A stretch of DNA of 64,000 bases from Fremontodendron californicum (Eukaryota > Streptophyta > Magnoliopsida > Malvales > Malvaceae). The notes below the pieces were generated by a model. That model was not told where the DNA came from. It saw nothing but the letters and a program-made list of their open reading frames with translations, and did no database searches. Positions within the stretch are counted from its first letter, which is position 1; each line of letters opens with the position of its first letter. The translations under genes and the position numbers were made by a program. The stretch lies in NCBI GenBank assembly GCA_030761205.1, contig JAULJL010000028.1:19147001-19211000 (forward strand), given 5' to 3'. Shown here piece after piece: positions 43,505-56,747 of this stretch.

Positions 43505-45833
43505 TCAAATCTTGTCACTACCTCTCTTATCTTTTATCTCCAAATCAAACTCTTGTAAGAGAAGTATCCATCTAATCAACCTTGGTTTGGCCTCCTTCTT
43601 AGTGAGTAAGTACCTAAGGGCTGCATGGTCAGAATATACAATTACTTTAGTACCAATTAAATAAGATCGAAATTTTTCTAAAGCAAATACAATAGCCAAA
43701 AGTTATTTTTCAGTAGTGGAATAGTTCAATTGAGCATCATTAAGAGTTCGGGAGGCATAATAAATGGCATGTGAGGCTTTGCCAACCCATTGGCCCAAAA
43801 CAGCTCCAATGGCATAGTCACTAGCATTACACATGATTTCAAAAGGTACATTCCAATCTGGTGGTTGCATGATAGGAGCTGATGTCAAGAGTCCCTTCAA
43901 TGTTTCAAACGCCTCTTTGCATTTGTCATCAAAGTGGGAAACCACATCTTTTTGTAGTAGCTTGCAAAGAGGTAATGTGATATTTGAGAAGTCTTTGATA
44001 AATCTCCTATAGAAACCTGCATGTCCAAGAAAAGAACGAACCTCTCTCACATTTGTGGGAGGTGGTAAAGAATACATAATATCTATTTTAGATTTATCAA
44101 CCTCTATCCCTCTAACATGGCCCAAAACTATTCCTTGTTCTACCATAAAGTGACATTTTTCCCAATTCAAAACAAGGTTAGTTTCCATGCATCTTTCAAG
44201 TACAAGTGTAAGGTTCTCTAGACATCTATCAAAAGAATCACCATAGACACTAAAATCATCCATAAACACTTCTATGATGTTCTCTACATAATTTGAAAAT
44301 ATGCTAACCATACACCTTTGGAATGTAGCTGGTGCATTACAAAGACCAAATGGCATACGCCGGTATGCAAAAGTACCAAATGGACATGTGAATGTTGTTT
44401 TCTCTTGGTCCTCCGGAGCAATGGCTATCTGATTATAACCTGAAAAACCATCAAGAAAACAATAATGAGAATGGCCAGCTAACCTTTCAAGCATTTGATC
44501 AATAAAAGGAAATGGAAAGTGGTCTTTGCGAGTTGTGGAATTAAGTTTACGATAATCAATACAAACTCGCCACCCTGTTTGAATCCTAGTAGGAACAAGT
44601 TCATTCTCATTATTTGTTACCACCGTTACACCTGATTTCTTTGGAACCACTAGGACTGGGCTCACGCATTTGCTATCCGAGATAGGATAGATCACTCCAA
44701 CATCTAGGAGCTTCAGTATCTCCTTTTTCACAACCTCCATCATAGGAGGGTTCAATCTTCTTTGTGCTTCTCTTGTTGGTTTGGACCCCTCCTCTAACAA
44801 AATCCGATGCATGCACATGGATGAGCTTATTCCCTTGATATCGGCAATTGTCCAACCAATTGTTGTTTTATGCTCTCTAAGCACCCGGATAAGTCGCTCT
44901 TCTTGCAAAGGTGTGAGCTCTTTGGCAATGATGACAGGTAGTGTGTCCTTTTCACCTAAGAACACATATTTCAAGTGGTTCGGTAGTGGTTTCAACTCTA
45001 AAGTTGGTGCCTGCAAAATGGAAGGTAGAAGTTTCTCATTAGATAATTGCAAATCAATAAATGAAACATCAAACCCTGCATCTTTAGGTGGCAGTGAGTG
45101 TAAAGATTCTAGTGCCCCTTCCACATGGTCACTCAAGGCTAGTTCCCCTTTAGCATTCCCCATTCCGAGATGTTTGCTAAGAACTATCTCCACAGTATCT
45201 TCACCATCTAGCTCATAAGCTTGCTGCACTAGTGAGTCAATTATATCAATATTAAAAACAGAATGCACATCACTATAATATCTCATGGCCTAAAAAATGT
45301 TAAAGTGAATTATTTCACCATCAAATTCCATAGTTAAAGTGCCATCATGTACATCTATTTTAGTTCTTGCTGTTTTCAAGAATGGTCTCCTTAATAGAAT
45401 AGGTGTGGGATTAGAAGACATCTCATATTCCATCTCAATAACATAAAAGTCAGCGGGAAAAACCAATTCATTAACCTGTATAAGAACGTCTTCTACAACT
45501 CCTCTTGGATAAGTGTTAGAACGGTCAACAAGTTGTATTATAACACCGGTTTCCTCTAATGGTCCTAGATTCAATGAAGCATAAATTGAATATGGCATGA
45601 CATTAATAGATGCCCCTAGATCTAGCATAGCACGCTCAAACCTGGTGTTGCCTATCTTACAAGGAATGGTAAACATACCTGGATCCTTGCATTTAGGTGG
45701 GAGTTTCTTTTGAAGAACAGCTGACACATTCTCCCCCACACTTACCTTTTCATTCCATTTCAACTTCCGTTTAGATGTGCACAACTCTTTTATGAACTTG
45801 TCATATCTTGGCACTTGCTTGATTGATGCACCC
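43505..45833 (-). pseudogene. pol fragment: protease, reverse transcriptase, partial RNase H (Athila/Tat-like)
   Basis: The minus strand encodes, in one frame, the end of gag (QVPRYDKF, LPPKCKDPG) and an aspartic protease with LDLGASINVMP. After an in-frame TAG (about 45290-45292) come the RT, with LDGFSGY (278-284 of the second ORF) and FMDDFSVYG (341-349), and RNase H up to a TAA at 43703-43705, resuming LLAIVFALEKF. In RNase H the expected catalytic Asp of C-D-A-S-D is Asn (residue 487). No integrase is present. It is cut at 45833 by A-IV. These domains would supply the enzymes that the mini-gag elements lack, but this copy is inactive. Confidence 0.9.
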
Positions 45834-47639
45834 AAAAGAGTGTATCTTATTTAACCTTGCACTAAAAAGATCAATTGTAAGTATAATGATTAGCAAGGGT
45901 CGAGTCCTCAGGGATTGGGTTTTAATCTATGAGTTATTGGTTTATAACTTACGTTCAAAGAGAACAATAAAAGAAAAGGGGTTTTTGAAGCCAGATTTAA
46001 ACTAAAGTAAATAATAAGAATAAGATGCAAGGCGGTATAACCAGCCAATAAAAATATATATACTAAATTAGGCGGTATAACCAGCCAATAAAAATAAAAC
46101 AAAGTTAATATACAAATCAGGCGGTATAACCAGCCAATAAAAATAAATATACTTTTAAAAATAAGCAAACTAGAAAAGTAAGAAAACAAGTAAGTAAGAA
46201 GAATCAAATATGAAAAATATGGTTAAGGTTTCATTCTCCACCACTAGACATCATTAAGAATCAATTTCAGATCTATCAATATCAACCAACTATCAAAGTT
46301 AACAACCGTAGATAACAACAAGCTCTGTTATCCCAATCTTTCCTTAGTTTGTCGTTAAATAGAACAAGCTCTCTATTTAATCTCTAACCATTAAACAACC
46401 TAGAATAAGCTCTCTAAATTCAATTTAATGGCAGCTTTATGATGAGGAAGATAGGTTGATCTAAGCAACAAACACATCAGCTCGTATTGTTCAACTTAGG
46501 TTATGTTCCACTTTGCAATTATTGAAAACTTGACCATAATCATTAATCACAAATTGCCACTTATGAATAGGAAATCAAGACAATTATACGGATCAAGACT
46601 CCTAGACTAGCAATAGATAATTATCAAGATCTATCTAGTTGTACACCTAAATAAATCAAGACAACATCATGAACAATTCTTGTAGAAGAACATAAGCAAC
46701 TTTGATAGAAAATTAATGATAGATAGAATCTGAAAATCAATCACAAAACATGTCTAGGGCTTTGAAATCACCCTTAACCAAATAGAAGTTTAGCCTAGCA
46801 TAGGCATTGTAAACATAAACATAAAATTAAAGAGAATCTAAGAAGGAAATAAAAGAAAGAAAGAAGAAGAAGAAAATAAAGAAAAAGAAAGAAGAAGAAA
46901 ACTTAGAGAATTTTATTACAATGGCTAATATCCTACCAATGTACAATGCCTCATACAATCATCCAAGGCCCTCTGTTTATACACATTTTGGAGGACTAAA
47001 TGACAAGAGACAAGCTTTACAAATTTCAAAGGTAGGTATAATAGGTGGGTGCATTTTTCTAACAATTTTCGTCATATTGTATGACAATTTTGATCAGCCA
47101 ACTTGATGGTCGATTTTGTCAATATTGGAAGCTTGATCTGATCACATGGTCTTCTAGAAAAATGTTCCCCTATCAGTTAGTGATCCATAGCCGTTGGAAT
47201 CAGCTCATTTGCTGATGTGGATCAGAAGATATGGGCCAAATACCAAAAACAGGTCAGCACAGACGTCATTGCACATCAGCCAACTTGATGGTCGATTTCG
47301 CTAGGGAAAACGACTCCGTTTCAAGCAGTGTAAAACATGAAAAAGTTAGATATGCCTCTTAACTTTGCACGGTTAAAATTTCAGCCTTATTGCTTCAGTA
47401 AAACTTCAGATATAGCTGATATGGCAAAAGGTGTCGGAACTGGAACTGAACTGAATTTGCCCTTAATTGTTGATTTAACCTAGTAATCTGAAATCACTCA
47501 AAGAAACTCGTAAAAAACACCAAATTACATAAAAATATAAAAGATCATAAACACAATTAGAATAAGCAATAATAACTCGTATTTGACACAAAACAATAAT
47601 AAAACATAACTAAAAACTATATAATTATACGAGTTATCA
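45834..47639 (-). mobile_element. 3' LTR of A-IV
   Basis: 1806 bp, the shortest complete family A LTR here, with only three minisatellite units (about 46031-46146). Confidence 0.92.
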
Positions 47640-48857
47640 CACCCCCACACTTAGATTGTTGCTAGTCCTCGAGCAAAAACAAATAAAAATAAAATAAAAA
47701 AATCTAATCTAATCCACTTTCGTAGGAAATCACGGTGGCACTTAGCATGTGACACAAGCCTTTAAACCCCTAGGTGTCCCTAGTGGACGAGTTTAGTCTC
47801 GTGAGGGTTTACTAGAACGATACCCACAAACATCGAAAAACTAAAATATAAATAAACTACATATACTAAAAATATTTACTCCTAATCCTTTCAATACACA
47901 TTAGAGACAATCTTTGAACAAGTCTTATAAACTAATCAATAGCTTAAAGAATTCCACAAAAAATCATGCTTGAATGTAAATTGTTTGAGTTAAGCCAATA
48001 TTAACATAACATATTTCAATCAAAATAGTGCATATTCAAACTTAATCTCAACTACTCACATGGGATACTCTCATGATTTTCATTCTTTAAAGTAGTGGTA
48101 AAGTGTTTACACTCAATCAATCTCATGAAAACAGTTCTACCATATTCTTGCTTGTCCACCTATTCTCCACTATTTAGATCATACAACTTCATGAATCAAG
48201 AGGTCTTTAATCAAGGTTGTAATGGGGCCAAGGGGTTTGTAATGTGGTTGAAGAACAAAAGGATAAAGATATCACAAAGGTTCCAAAGAGTTCATAAAGT
48301 TTAGAGACATAATAAGATCATACAAAGAAACTTCTCAAAACTCTTTACAAGTACATAGTCACCTAGGCCGGATATTCATGTTGGGCCTTTTCTTCATTCT
48401 AAACAACTTTGTAACATCTTTTTCTTTTTCCCCAAATTCAAGAGATAATTCATATTTTTTTTTACATAGGAATGTATTTGCCAGTATTCCATTTCTTTTT
48501 TTTTTCTCTTGACTTTTCTTTTCTTTCCCCCCCCCCACACTTATTTCTTGTTTCTAACCCAAATTTTCAATAGATCTTCCTTGTCTTTGCAACTTGTCTC
48601 AAAACATTCTAATTCATCTTTGGAACAAAGGTAAGGATATAAGTATATTTAGGTTAGGGACAAGTTATGGTTACCAAAGAGATAGCTTATTCAATGTAGG
48701 CTCAAATTGGTTCACTAAGGGTGTGTTCTCTTGGAACATCAATAAGGGATGGCTGTTTGGCCCTGGCTAAAAATCCTAATGCCTCTATCATATTCATGTT
48801 GTCACATGCATCAATATAGTCTCAACAAGGTCTAAAGCAAGTTCTAGAGAATCATGT
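47640..48857 (-). mobile_element. 3' spacer of A-IV, distal part
   Basis: No gene is seen. It has the polypurine tract complement at 47640-47654 and then TTGCTAGTCCTCGAGCAAAAAC, where the GGA stem is partly altered relative to A-I. G-tract complement near 48527-48541. Ends at CATGT (48853-48857), the Solo-2 duplication. Confidence 0.7.
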
Positions 48858-49394
48858 TGATGCACCCAAAAGAGTGTATCTTATTTAACCTTGCACTAAA
48901 AAGATAAATTGTAAGTATAGTAGTTAGCAAGGGTCGAGTCCTCAGGGATTGGGTTTTAGTTTATAAGTTAATAGTTTAAAACTTAAATTCAAGAACAATA
49001 AAAGAAAAGGGGGTTTTGAAGCCAGATTTAAACTAAAGTAAATAATAAGAATAAGATGCAAGGCGGTATAACTAGCCAATAAAAATATATATACTAAATT
49101 AGGCAGTATAACCAGCCAATAAAAATATATATACTAAATTAGGCGGTATAACCAGCCAATAAAAATATATATACTAAATTAGGCGGTATAACCAGCCAAT
49201 AAAAATAAAACAAAGTTAATATACAAATTAGGCGGTATAACCAGCCAATAAAAATAAATATACTTTTTAAAAATAAGCAAACTAGAAAAGTAAGAAAACA
49301 AGTAAGTAAGAAGAATCAAATATGAAAAATATGGTTAAGGTTTCATTCTCCACCACTAGACATCATTAAGAATCAATTTCAGATCTATCAATAT

Positions 49395-51504
49395 TGATGC
49401 ACCCAAAAAGAGTGTATCTTATTTAACCTTGCACTAAAAAGATAAATTGTAAGTATAGTAGTTAGCAAGGGTCGAGTCCTCAGGGATTGGGTTTTAGTTT
49501 ATAAGTTAATAGTTTAAAACTTAAATTCAAGAACAATAAAAGAAAAGGGGTTTTTGAAGCCAGATTTAAACTAAAGTAAATAATAAGAAGAAGATGCAAG
49601 GCGGTATAACCAGCCAATAAAAATATATATACTAAATTAGGCGGTATAACCAGCGAATAAAAGTAAAACAAAGTTAATATACAAATTAGGCGGTATAACC
49701 AGCCAATAAAAATATATATACTAAATTAGGCGGTATAACCAGCCAATAAAAATATATATACTAAATTAGGCGGTATAACCAGCCAATAAAAATAAATATA
49801 CTTTTAAAAATAAGCAAACTAGAAAAGTAAGAAAACAAGTAAGTAAGAAGAATCAAATATGAAAAATATGGTTAAGGTTTCATTCTCCACCACTAGACAT
49901 CATTAAGAATCAATTTCAGATCTATCAATATCAACCAACTATCAAAGTTAACAACCGTAGATAACAACAAGCTCTGTTATCCCAATCTTTCCTTAGTTTG
50001 TCGTTAAATAGAACAAGCTCTCTATTTAATCTCTAACCATCAAACAACCTAGAATAAGCTCTCTAGATTCAATTTAATGGCAGCTTTATGATGAGAAAGA
50101 TAGGTTGATCTAAGCAACAAACACATAAGCTCGGATTGTTCAACTTAGGTTATGTTCCACTTTGCAATTATTGAAAACTTGACCATAATCATTAATCACA
50201 AATTGCCACTTATGAATAGGAAATCAAGACAATTACACGGATCAAGACTCCTAAACTAGCAATAGATAATTATCAAGATCTATCTAGTTGTACACCTAAA
50301 CAAATCAAGACAACATCATGAACAATTCTTGCAGAAGAACATAAGCAACTTTGATAGAAAATTAATGATAGATAGAATCTGAAAATCAATTATAAAACAT
50401 GTCTAGGGCTTTGAAATCACCCTTAACCAAATAGAAGTTTAGCCTAGCATAGGCATTGTAAACATAAACATAAAATTAAAGAAAATCTAAAAAGAAAATA
50501 AAAGAAAGAAAGAAGAAGAGGAAGAATATTAATTATCCAACCTCTTGCTCTCTCTAAAGAAAAAGAAAACTAGAGAAAAGAAAGAAGAAGAAAACTTAGA
50601 GAGTTTTATTAAAATGGCTAATATCCTACCAATGTACAATATGATCCTCTACAATCATCCAAGGCCCTCTATTTATACACATTTTGGAGGGCTAAATGAC
50701 AAGAGACAAGCTTTACAAATTTCAAAGGTAGGTATAATAGGTGGGTGCATTTTTCTAAGAATTTTCGTCATATTGTATGACCATTTTGATCAGCCAACTT
50801 GATGGTCGATTTTGTCAATCTTGGAGGCCTGATATGATCACATGGCCTTCTAGAAAAATGTTCCCCTATGAGTTACGGATTCATAGCCGTTGGAATCAGC
50901 TCATTTGCTGATGTGGAGAAAACGATATGGGCAAAATACGAAAACAGGTCAGCACAGACGTCATTGCACATCAGCCAACTTGATGGTCGATTTCTTCAAT
51001 ATTGGAGGCTTTATCTGATCACATGGTCTTCTAGACAAATGTTCTCCTATCAGTTAGTGATCCATAGCCGTTGGAATCAGCTCATTTGCTGATGTGTATC
51101 GGACGATATGGTCAAAATGCGAAAACTGCTCAGGACAGACGTCATTGCACATCAGCCAACTTGATGGTTGATTTCGCTAGGGAAAACGACTCCGTTTCAA
51201 GAAGTGTAAAACATGAAAAAGATAGATATGCCTCTTAACTTTGCACGGTTAAAATTTCAGCCTTATTGCTTCAGTGAAACTCCAGATATAGCTGATATGG
51301 CAAAAGGTATCGGAACTGGAACTGAACTGGATTTGCCCTTAATTCTAGTAATCTGAAATCACTCAAAGAAACTTGTGAAAAACACCAAATTACATAAAAA
51401 TATAAAAGATCATAAACACAATTAGACTAAACAATAATAACTCGTATTTGACACAAAACAATAATAAAACATAACTAAAAACTATATAATTATACGAGTT
51501 ATCA
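49395..51504 (-). mobile_element. 3' LTR of A-V
   Basis: 2110 bp, five minisatellite units (about 49601-49790), and two copies of the about 190-bp U3 segment (about 50795-51170). Starts TGATGCACCCAAAAAG. Confidence 0.92.
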
Positions 51505-53607
51505 CACCCCCACACTTAGATTGTTGCTAGTCCCTAGCAACGACTCAATAAAAATAAAATAAGAAAATCTAATCTAATCCATTTTCGTAGGAAATCACGG
51601 TGGCACTTAGCATGTGACACAAGCTTTTAAACCCCTAGGTGTCCCTAGTGGACGAGTTTAGTCTCGTGAGGGTTTACTAGAACGATACCCACAAACATTG
51701 AAAAATTAAAATATAAATAAACTTCATATAAATAAACTACATATACTAAAAATATTTACTCCTAATCCTTTCAATACAAATTAGAGACAATATTTAAACA
51801 AGTCTTATAAACTAATCAATAGCTTAAAAAATTTCACAAAAAATCATGCTTGATTGTAAATTGTTTGAGTTAAGCCAATATTAGCATAACATATCTCAAT
51901 CAAAATAGTGCATGTTCAAATTTAATCTCAACTTCTCACATGGGATACTCTCTTGATTTTCACTCTTTAAAGTAGTGGTAAAGTGTTTACACTCAATCAA
52001 TCTCATGAAAACACTTCTACCATATGCTTGCTTGTCCACCTATTCTCCACTAAAAGATCATGCAACTTCATAAATCAAGAGGTCTTTAATCAAGGTTGTA
52101 ATGGGGCCAAGGGGTTTGTAATGTGGTTGAAGAACAAAAGGATAAAGATATCACAAAGGTTCCAAAGAGTTCATAAAGTTTAGAGACATAAAAAGATTAT
52201 ACAAAGAAACTTCTCAAAACTCTTTACAAGTACATAGTCACCTAGGCCGGATATTCATGTTGGGCCTTTTCTTCATTCTGAACAACTTTGTAACATCTTT
52301 TTCTTTTTCCCAAAATTCAAGAGATGATTCATATTTTTTTTTTTGAATGTATTTGCCAGTATTCCATTTCTTTTATTTTTTTTTTTGACTTTTCTTTTCT
52401 TTCCCCCCCACACTTATTTCTTGTTTCTAACCCAAATTTTCAATAGATCTTCCTTGTCTTTGCAACTTGTCTCAAAACATGCTAATTCATCTTTGGAACA
52501 AAGGTAAAGATATAAGTATATTTAGGTTAGGGACAAGTTATGGTTACCAAAGAGATAGCTTATTCAATGTAGGCTCAAATTGGTTCACTAAGGGTGTGTT
52601 CTCTTGGAACATCAATAAGGGATGGCTGTTTGGCCCTGGCTAAAAATCATAATGCCTCTATCATATTCATGTTGTCACATGCATCAATATAGTCTCAAAT
52701 GGTTTAAAGCAAGTTCTAGAGAATCATGTAATCATAAGAGCACTCAAGAAAGAAATTAGATTGATATGTATAATGCATCAATCATATAGGCTCAAAAACT
52801 CACAAGGATGATTATACAAGTCAGATTAAGTCTAAACATGCTTCTTTCTCAATCAACATATCATATTAACATTGGCTCATAAAAATTAGTATCAAGCTTA
52901 ATTCTCATGAAAATCTGCTCACTAATAAATCTGTTTTAGACTTATGCAATTCATATCTCATCATAGTATTGAAAAGGAACTAAAACACACTAAAAATAAT
53001 AATAAAGACTCATAAAAAAAAAATAGTAGACAAAAATAAAAGAAATCCTAAATCATTCCCCCCACACTTAATTCTTACATTGTCCTCAATGTAAGTCTAT
53101 TAACCCAAATGAAAGAATCATGTGTAAGAGAAAAGAACTAATAACATAAGAATAGGAACAACTAAGACTCAAAACAAAACAAACTCATGCAACCTAAATA
53201 ATCCTAAAATACTAAACAAAAATTAACAAGTAAACATAAAAAGATTAAAATCAAACTGACAAGGTATGTCTCAAGTCTCCCTTACTCAGACCTTGTTCAG
53301 AATGAATACTTCTAAATTGCTTAAAACACAACAAACTTTTTTTTTTTGAAAAGAAGAAATCAAACTGACAAGGTATGTCTCAAGTCTCCCTTACTCAGAC
53401 CTTGTTCAGAATGAATACTTCTAAATGGCTTAAAACACAACAAAATTTTTTTTTTTTAAATTAGCAAAATATGTCCCTTACCCCCTACTAAAATATGACA
53501 TTGTCCCTAATGTCAAATTTTAAAGGTAGAATTTAGGAGATATTACCTGCAGAGGTTGCTAACCACTTATTATAACTGAGACACAACAAACAAAATGTTA
53601 GATAATG
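51505..53607 (-). mobile_element. 3' spacer of A-V
   Basis: No gene is seen. Polypurine tract complement at 51505-51519 followed by the GGA stem-loop (about 51523-51541). G-tract complements near 52403 and 53058, the latter next to the AGGA stem-loop. Two units of the about 107-bp repeat (about 53250-53450). GACATT-type stem with a changed loop near 53498-53515. Confidence 0.7.
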
Positions 53608-54255
53608 TCACAAAGACAAAGTACAATCCACTCCTTGCTCGTCCATATCTCTTTTTCTTTTTCCGAGCATTTGCGAAACAACCGTAGCAGATAAACACTC
53701 ATAAGCTTGGAGCTTTTTGAGTAAATCTTCAATGGTTGTAGCAGAAATTATGGTTCTCCTTGCCTCTGAAAACAAGAATCCATTATCCACAGCATTATCT
53801 AAATATGAAAGCAAATTACTAAAATAACCATTAATATTAAGCAAACCAATGGGTTTCTTATTTGTGACCAAAGATGACCAAGAAGCCACGCAAGCTATTT
53901 CTTCCAATGTACCCAGACCTCCTGGTAAAGCAATGAATGCATCGGCAGAATGGTACATGATTGTTATCCGTTCAGGGATACTCCAGACTTGTATTTCCTT
54001 ACCCACGGTAGGTCCACAAAAACTTGTGAATAGTTTTGGCACGATTCCTAGAACTGGACTTCCTCCGGCGTGTGCTGCTGTAGCGACTGCTCCCATTAAA
54101 CCCGTACTACCGCCTCCATAAATCAACTGGATCTTTTGTTGGGCAAGTATTACTCCAACTCTTATGGCTTCATCAGCGAATATGTTATTTTTCCCTGGAT
54201 AAGCACCTCCAAAGACACAAATTTTTTTAATGCGTTGGGACGAAGTACTTTCCAT
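53608..54255 (-). CDS. LOG-like: LOG-family phosphoribohydrolase, full length (A-V)
   Basis: Intact 215-aa copy with GGGSTGLMG, Arg96, PGGLGTLEE and the basic GKRKRD tail. Private changes are few (for example M-to-L in GFLFSEA and T-to-M at SQMLG). TATA-like complement at 54302-54310. In this element gag has lost its ATG and CRP has two stops, so LOG is the only intact gene. Confidence 0.88.
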   Translation of the reverse strand: MESTSSQRIKKICVFGGAYPGKNNIFADEAIRVGVILAQQKIQLIYGGGSTGLMGAVATAAHAGGSPVLGIVPKLFTSFCGPTVGKEIQVWSIPERITIMYHSADAFIALPGGLGTLEEIACVASWSSLVTNKKPIGLLNINGYFSNLLSYLDNAVDNGFLFSEARRTIISATTIEDLLKKLQAYECLSATVVSQMLGKRKRDMDEQGVDCTLSL

Positions 54256-54620
54256 TTTTTTTTTCTTTTTCGAGTGCCTGAAAGAGAATGAGTACATGGT
54301 GTAATATATAGAGGACTGAGTAGTGAATCAGACAAGAGTAATAATGTCGCCGAAAGTGTATCTGACCTGTCAGAAGAAAATATTAACCTAACAAAAGATT
54401 TTTGCGTGATTTCAGGAAGAAAATCAAAAAGAGAAGAAAAAATCAACCGTAAAAGACAAAAAAAAAAACGAGAATAATTACACAAATCGAACAACACGTA
54501 AATTAAACCAAAATAAAGTTATTGCAAATCAAACCAAAAACTGAGAAGTCATTTATTGTAGTTGTGATTGTGGCTCACATCTTCCTCTGGTTTTACGTCC
54601 AGAAACGGCTTAAACGCCTT

Positions 54621-55157
54621 CTATGAGTCAAGGATATGCTTCCCATCCAGTTTTCTTACAAGCTGGCAAACAGGGTCTTTTAACATCAGATTCCCAAGAT
54701 GTTGCCATTCCCTTTGGAATTGCGGCCATAAATCAAGAATTTCTCTTTGTACGTCTCCACTATGATGCGTCTCAAGAGAAAGTTGGATATTACCCAAATT
54801 CTCCTTACTCAGTCCATCCTTAATGAATTCAATTTTATCATCTCGATTAGAGGACGGAATCCCAATAGAACGACATTTACCGTTACACGTCCATCGTGCA
54901 CATTTGTGGCAATTTGAACTCATGCGCTTTGCTCGTCGCTTCTTTGCAAAAGTGCTTCTACCTGTTCCTGGTAAATGCAAAACAGGAAGATATTCATCTT
55001 CACGTACCTTGGCTTCAATTATCCAACGTATGTCGTCAGGAATCCCTTTGTGCATAAGCATTCTTAATCTTTCAAATCAAACTTGGTAAAGCTTCAGTAA
55101 AATATTTCGAGGAAAATGAGGAAATCATTTCTGCAATCTTGTGAGAATATCATCCAT
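54621..55157 (-). pseudogene. CRP gene with two nonsense changes (A-V)
   Basis: Same 537-base length as the intact copies, with no indels. Codons 11 and 27 are TGA where the other copies have CGA (Arg). An internal ATG at 55061 would give 146 residues that keep the basic motif and all four Cys, so a shortened protein is conceivable. Confidence 0.75.
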
Positions 55158-55666
55158 CCTGAAAAAAAAAATGAAAAAAATTGAAAGAGAAATTGGAAGA
55201 GAAATTTATATACAATATCAGTTTTGTGGGTAGCTGATGGAACCGATTTAAATAATCACGGAGTACCGTTATCCGCCATTTAACCGGGGAAAAAAAATAA
55301 TAATAAAAATTATATTTACATCTAGTTATTTTCAAAACAAGGATCAGAAAGAAAAACAACATAAAAAGACTCAAAAACAAAACACTCTAAATAAAATCCT
55401 AAATTCTTTCCCCCACACATAATTCTTACATTGTCATTAATGTAATGCTATTAACCCAAATGAAAGAATCATGTGTAAGTGAAAAGAACTAATAAACAAA
55501 ATAAACTTATGCAGCCTAAATGAACTTAAAAACACAAAACACAATTAACAAAGAAACATAAGAAAAAGATAAAGAAAAAGAGAGCAAATCTGAGGATGGC
55601 AGTTTGGCAATGCTTTCACTAATTAGGCTGCCTCCCCCAATTAGCACTTGATTGATTGTTTTCAGC

Positions 55667-56605
55667 CTAGCCAATTCCCCTTCTTGGCTTTTTAGGATCT
55701 TTTGGCTTAGACATGAAACTTCTCGGATTTTTGCGTTTTGGAGGAAGTTTTCTTTGCAAAACAGCCAATGCATTCTCCCCCACACGTATTATTTCATCAT
55801 TCTTGGTGGGGTATAGCTCTTTGAGGAATTGTGCATATCTTGGTACTTGTCTAATGGCATCCACAAGCAAGCTGTTTAAGGTTTCCAAAAATTGTTGTTC
55901 ATGTTCCTCCTTCTTGGACTTTCCAAATCTGCTAGGAAAAAGTGGAGAAGGAACATTAGTAGAAATAAGAACCTTAAAAGCTACCTGAGGTGTCAAAGTA
56001 CTCTCAATTTGAATGGTGGCTTCATTATCCTCAAGAAGTGAATCCATCTTTGGTTTTGTCTCATCCTCATCTTGTTCCTCATTCCTCAAGGTCACAATAG
56101 TAGAATTCTCCTTTGGGTTAATCATTGTTTGGGCAGGGAGTTCTTCAGATCTTTGTGCTACCCATCCCACCATACTGCTAGTCAATTGGATCATTTGCTT
56201 TTCCAAACTCTGGATGCTTGCCCTTGTTTCCTGTTGAAATTGCAATGTATCAGTAACAAGAGAATAGACAAGATCTTCTAAAGAAGTACCTGAGTTTTGA
56301 GTCATATGTGGTGGTTGAAAAAGATCTGGTTCTTGGGACCATGATTGATTGAAGCTAGATGGATGAGTGTAATTGGCATAAGGATCTACTTCTTGGTAAT
56401 TTTTCGAGTAGCCATAATTAGTATGATCCCACCATCCCTCATGGTAAGTGTTTGAGTAATGATCATACTGTTGGTCTTGGAACACTTGATGGCCTTGACA
56501 TCCTCCCATGGCCAATTGTTGAACTGGGAAGGTCAGATTGGCTTGTTGATTCTCCATGTTCATGTATGCCACCAACTCTTCAAGTGTTAGATTGCTCAAT
56601 TCAAT
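55667..56605 (-). pseudogene. mini-gag with lost start codon (A-V)
   Basis: The frame of 312 codons is open throughout, but the ATG is ATT (56603-56605). The next in-frame Met is in MNMENQQ, 14 codons downstream, so a slightly shortened product remains possible. The N-terminal two thirds resemble the A-IV copy and the C-terminal third the A-II copy, suggesting a recombinant gag. Confidence 0.7.
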
Positions 56606-56723
56606 CGTTTTTTTTTTTTTTTTTTCAAAATTTGATCAGAAAAACCCGTATGTACAAGAAAATAAAACTCATTAGAACTGAAAATAAGAATAAACCAAGT
56701 AACAAATAAACTAAAGAAAACAA

Positions 56724-56741
56724 TCCCCGGCAACGGCGCCA
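56724..56741 (-). other. Primer-binding site, tRNA-Asp type (A-V)
   Basis: Perfect complement TCCCCGGCAACGGCGCCA, six bases from the LTR. Confidence 0.9.
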
Positions 56742-56747
56742 AAAATT

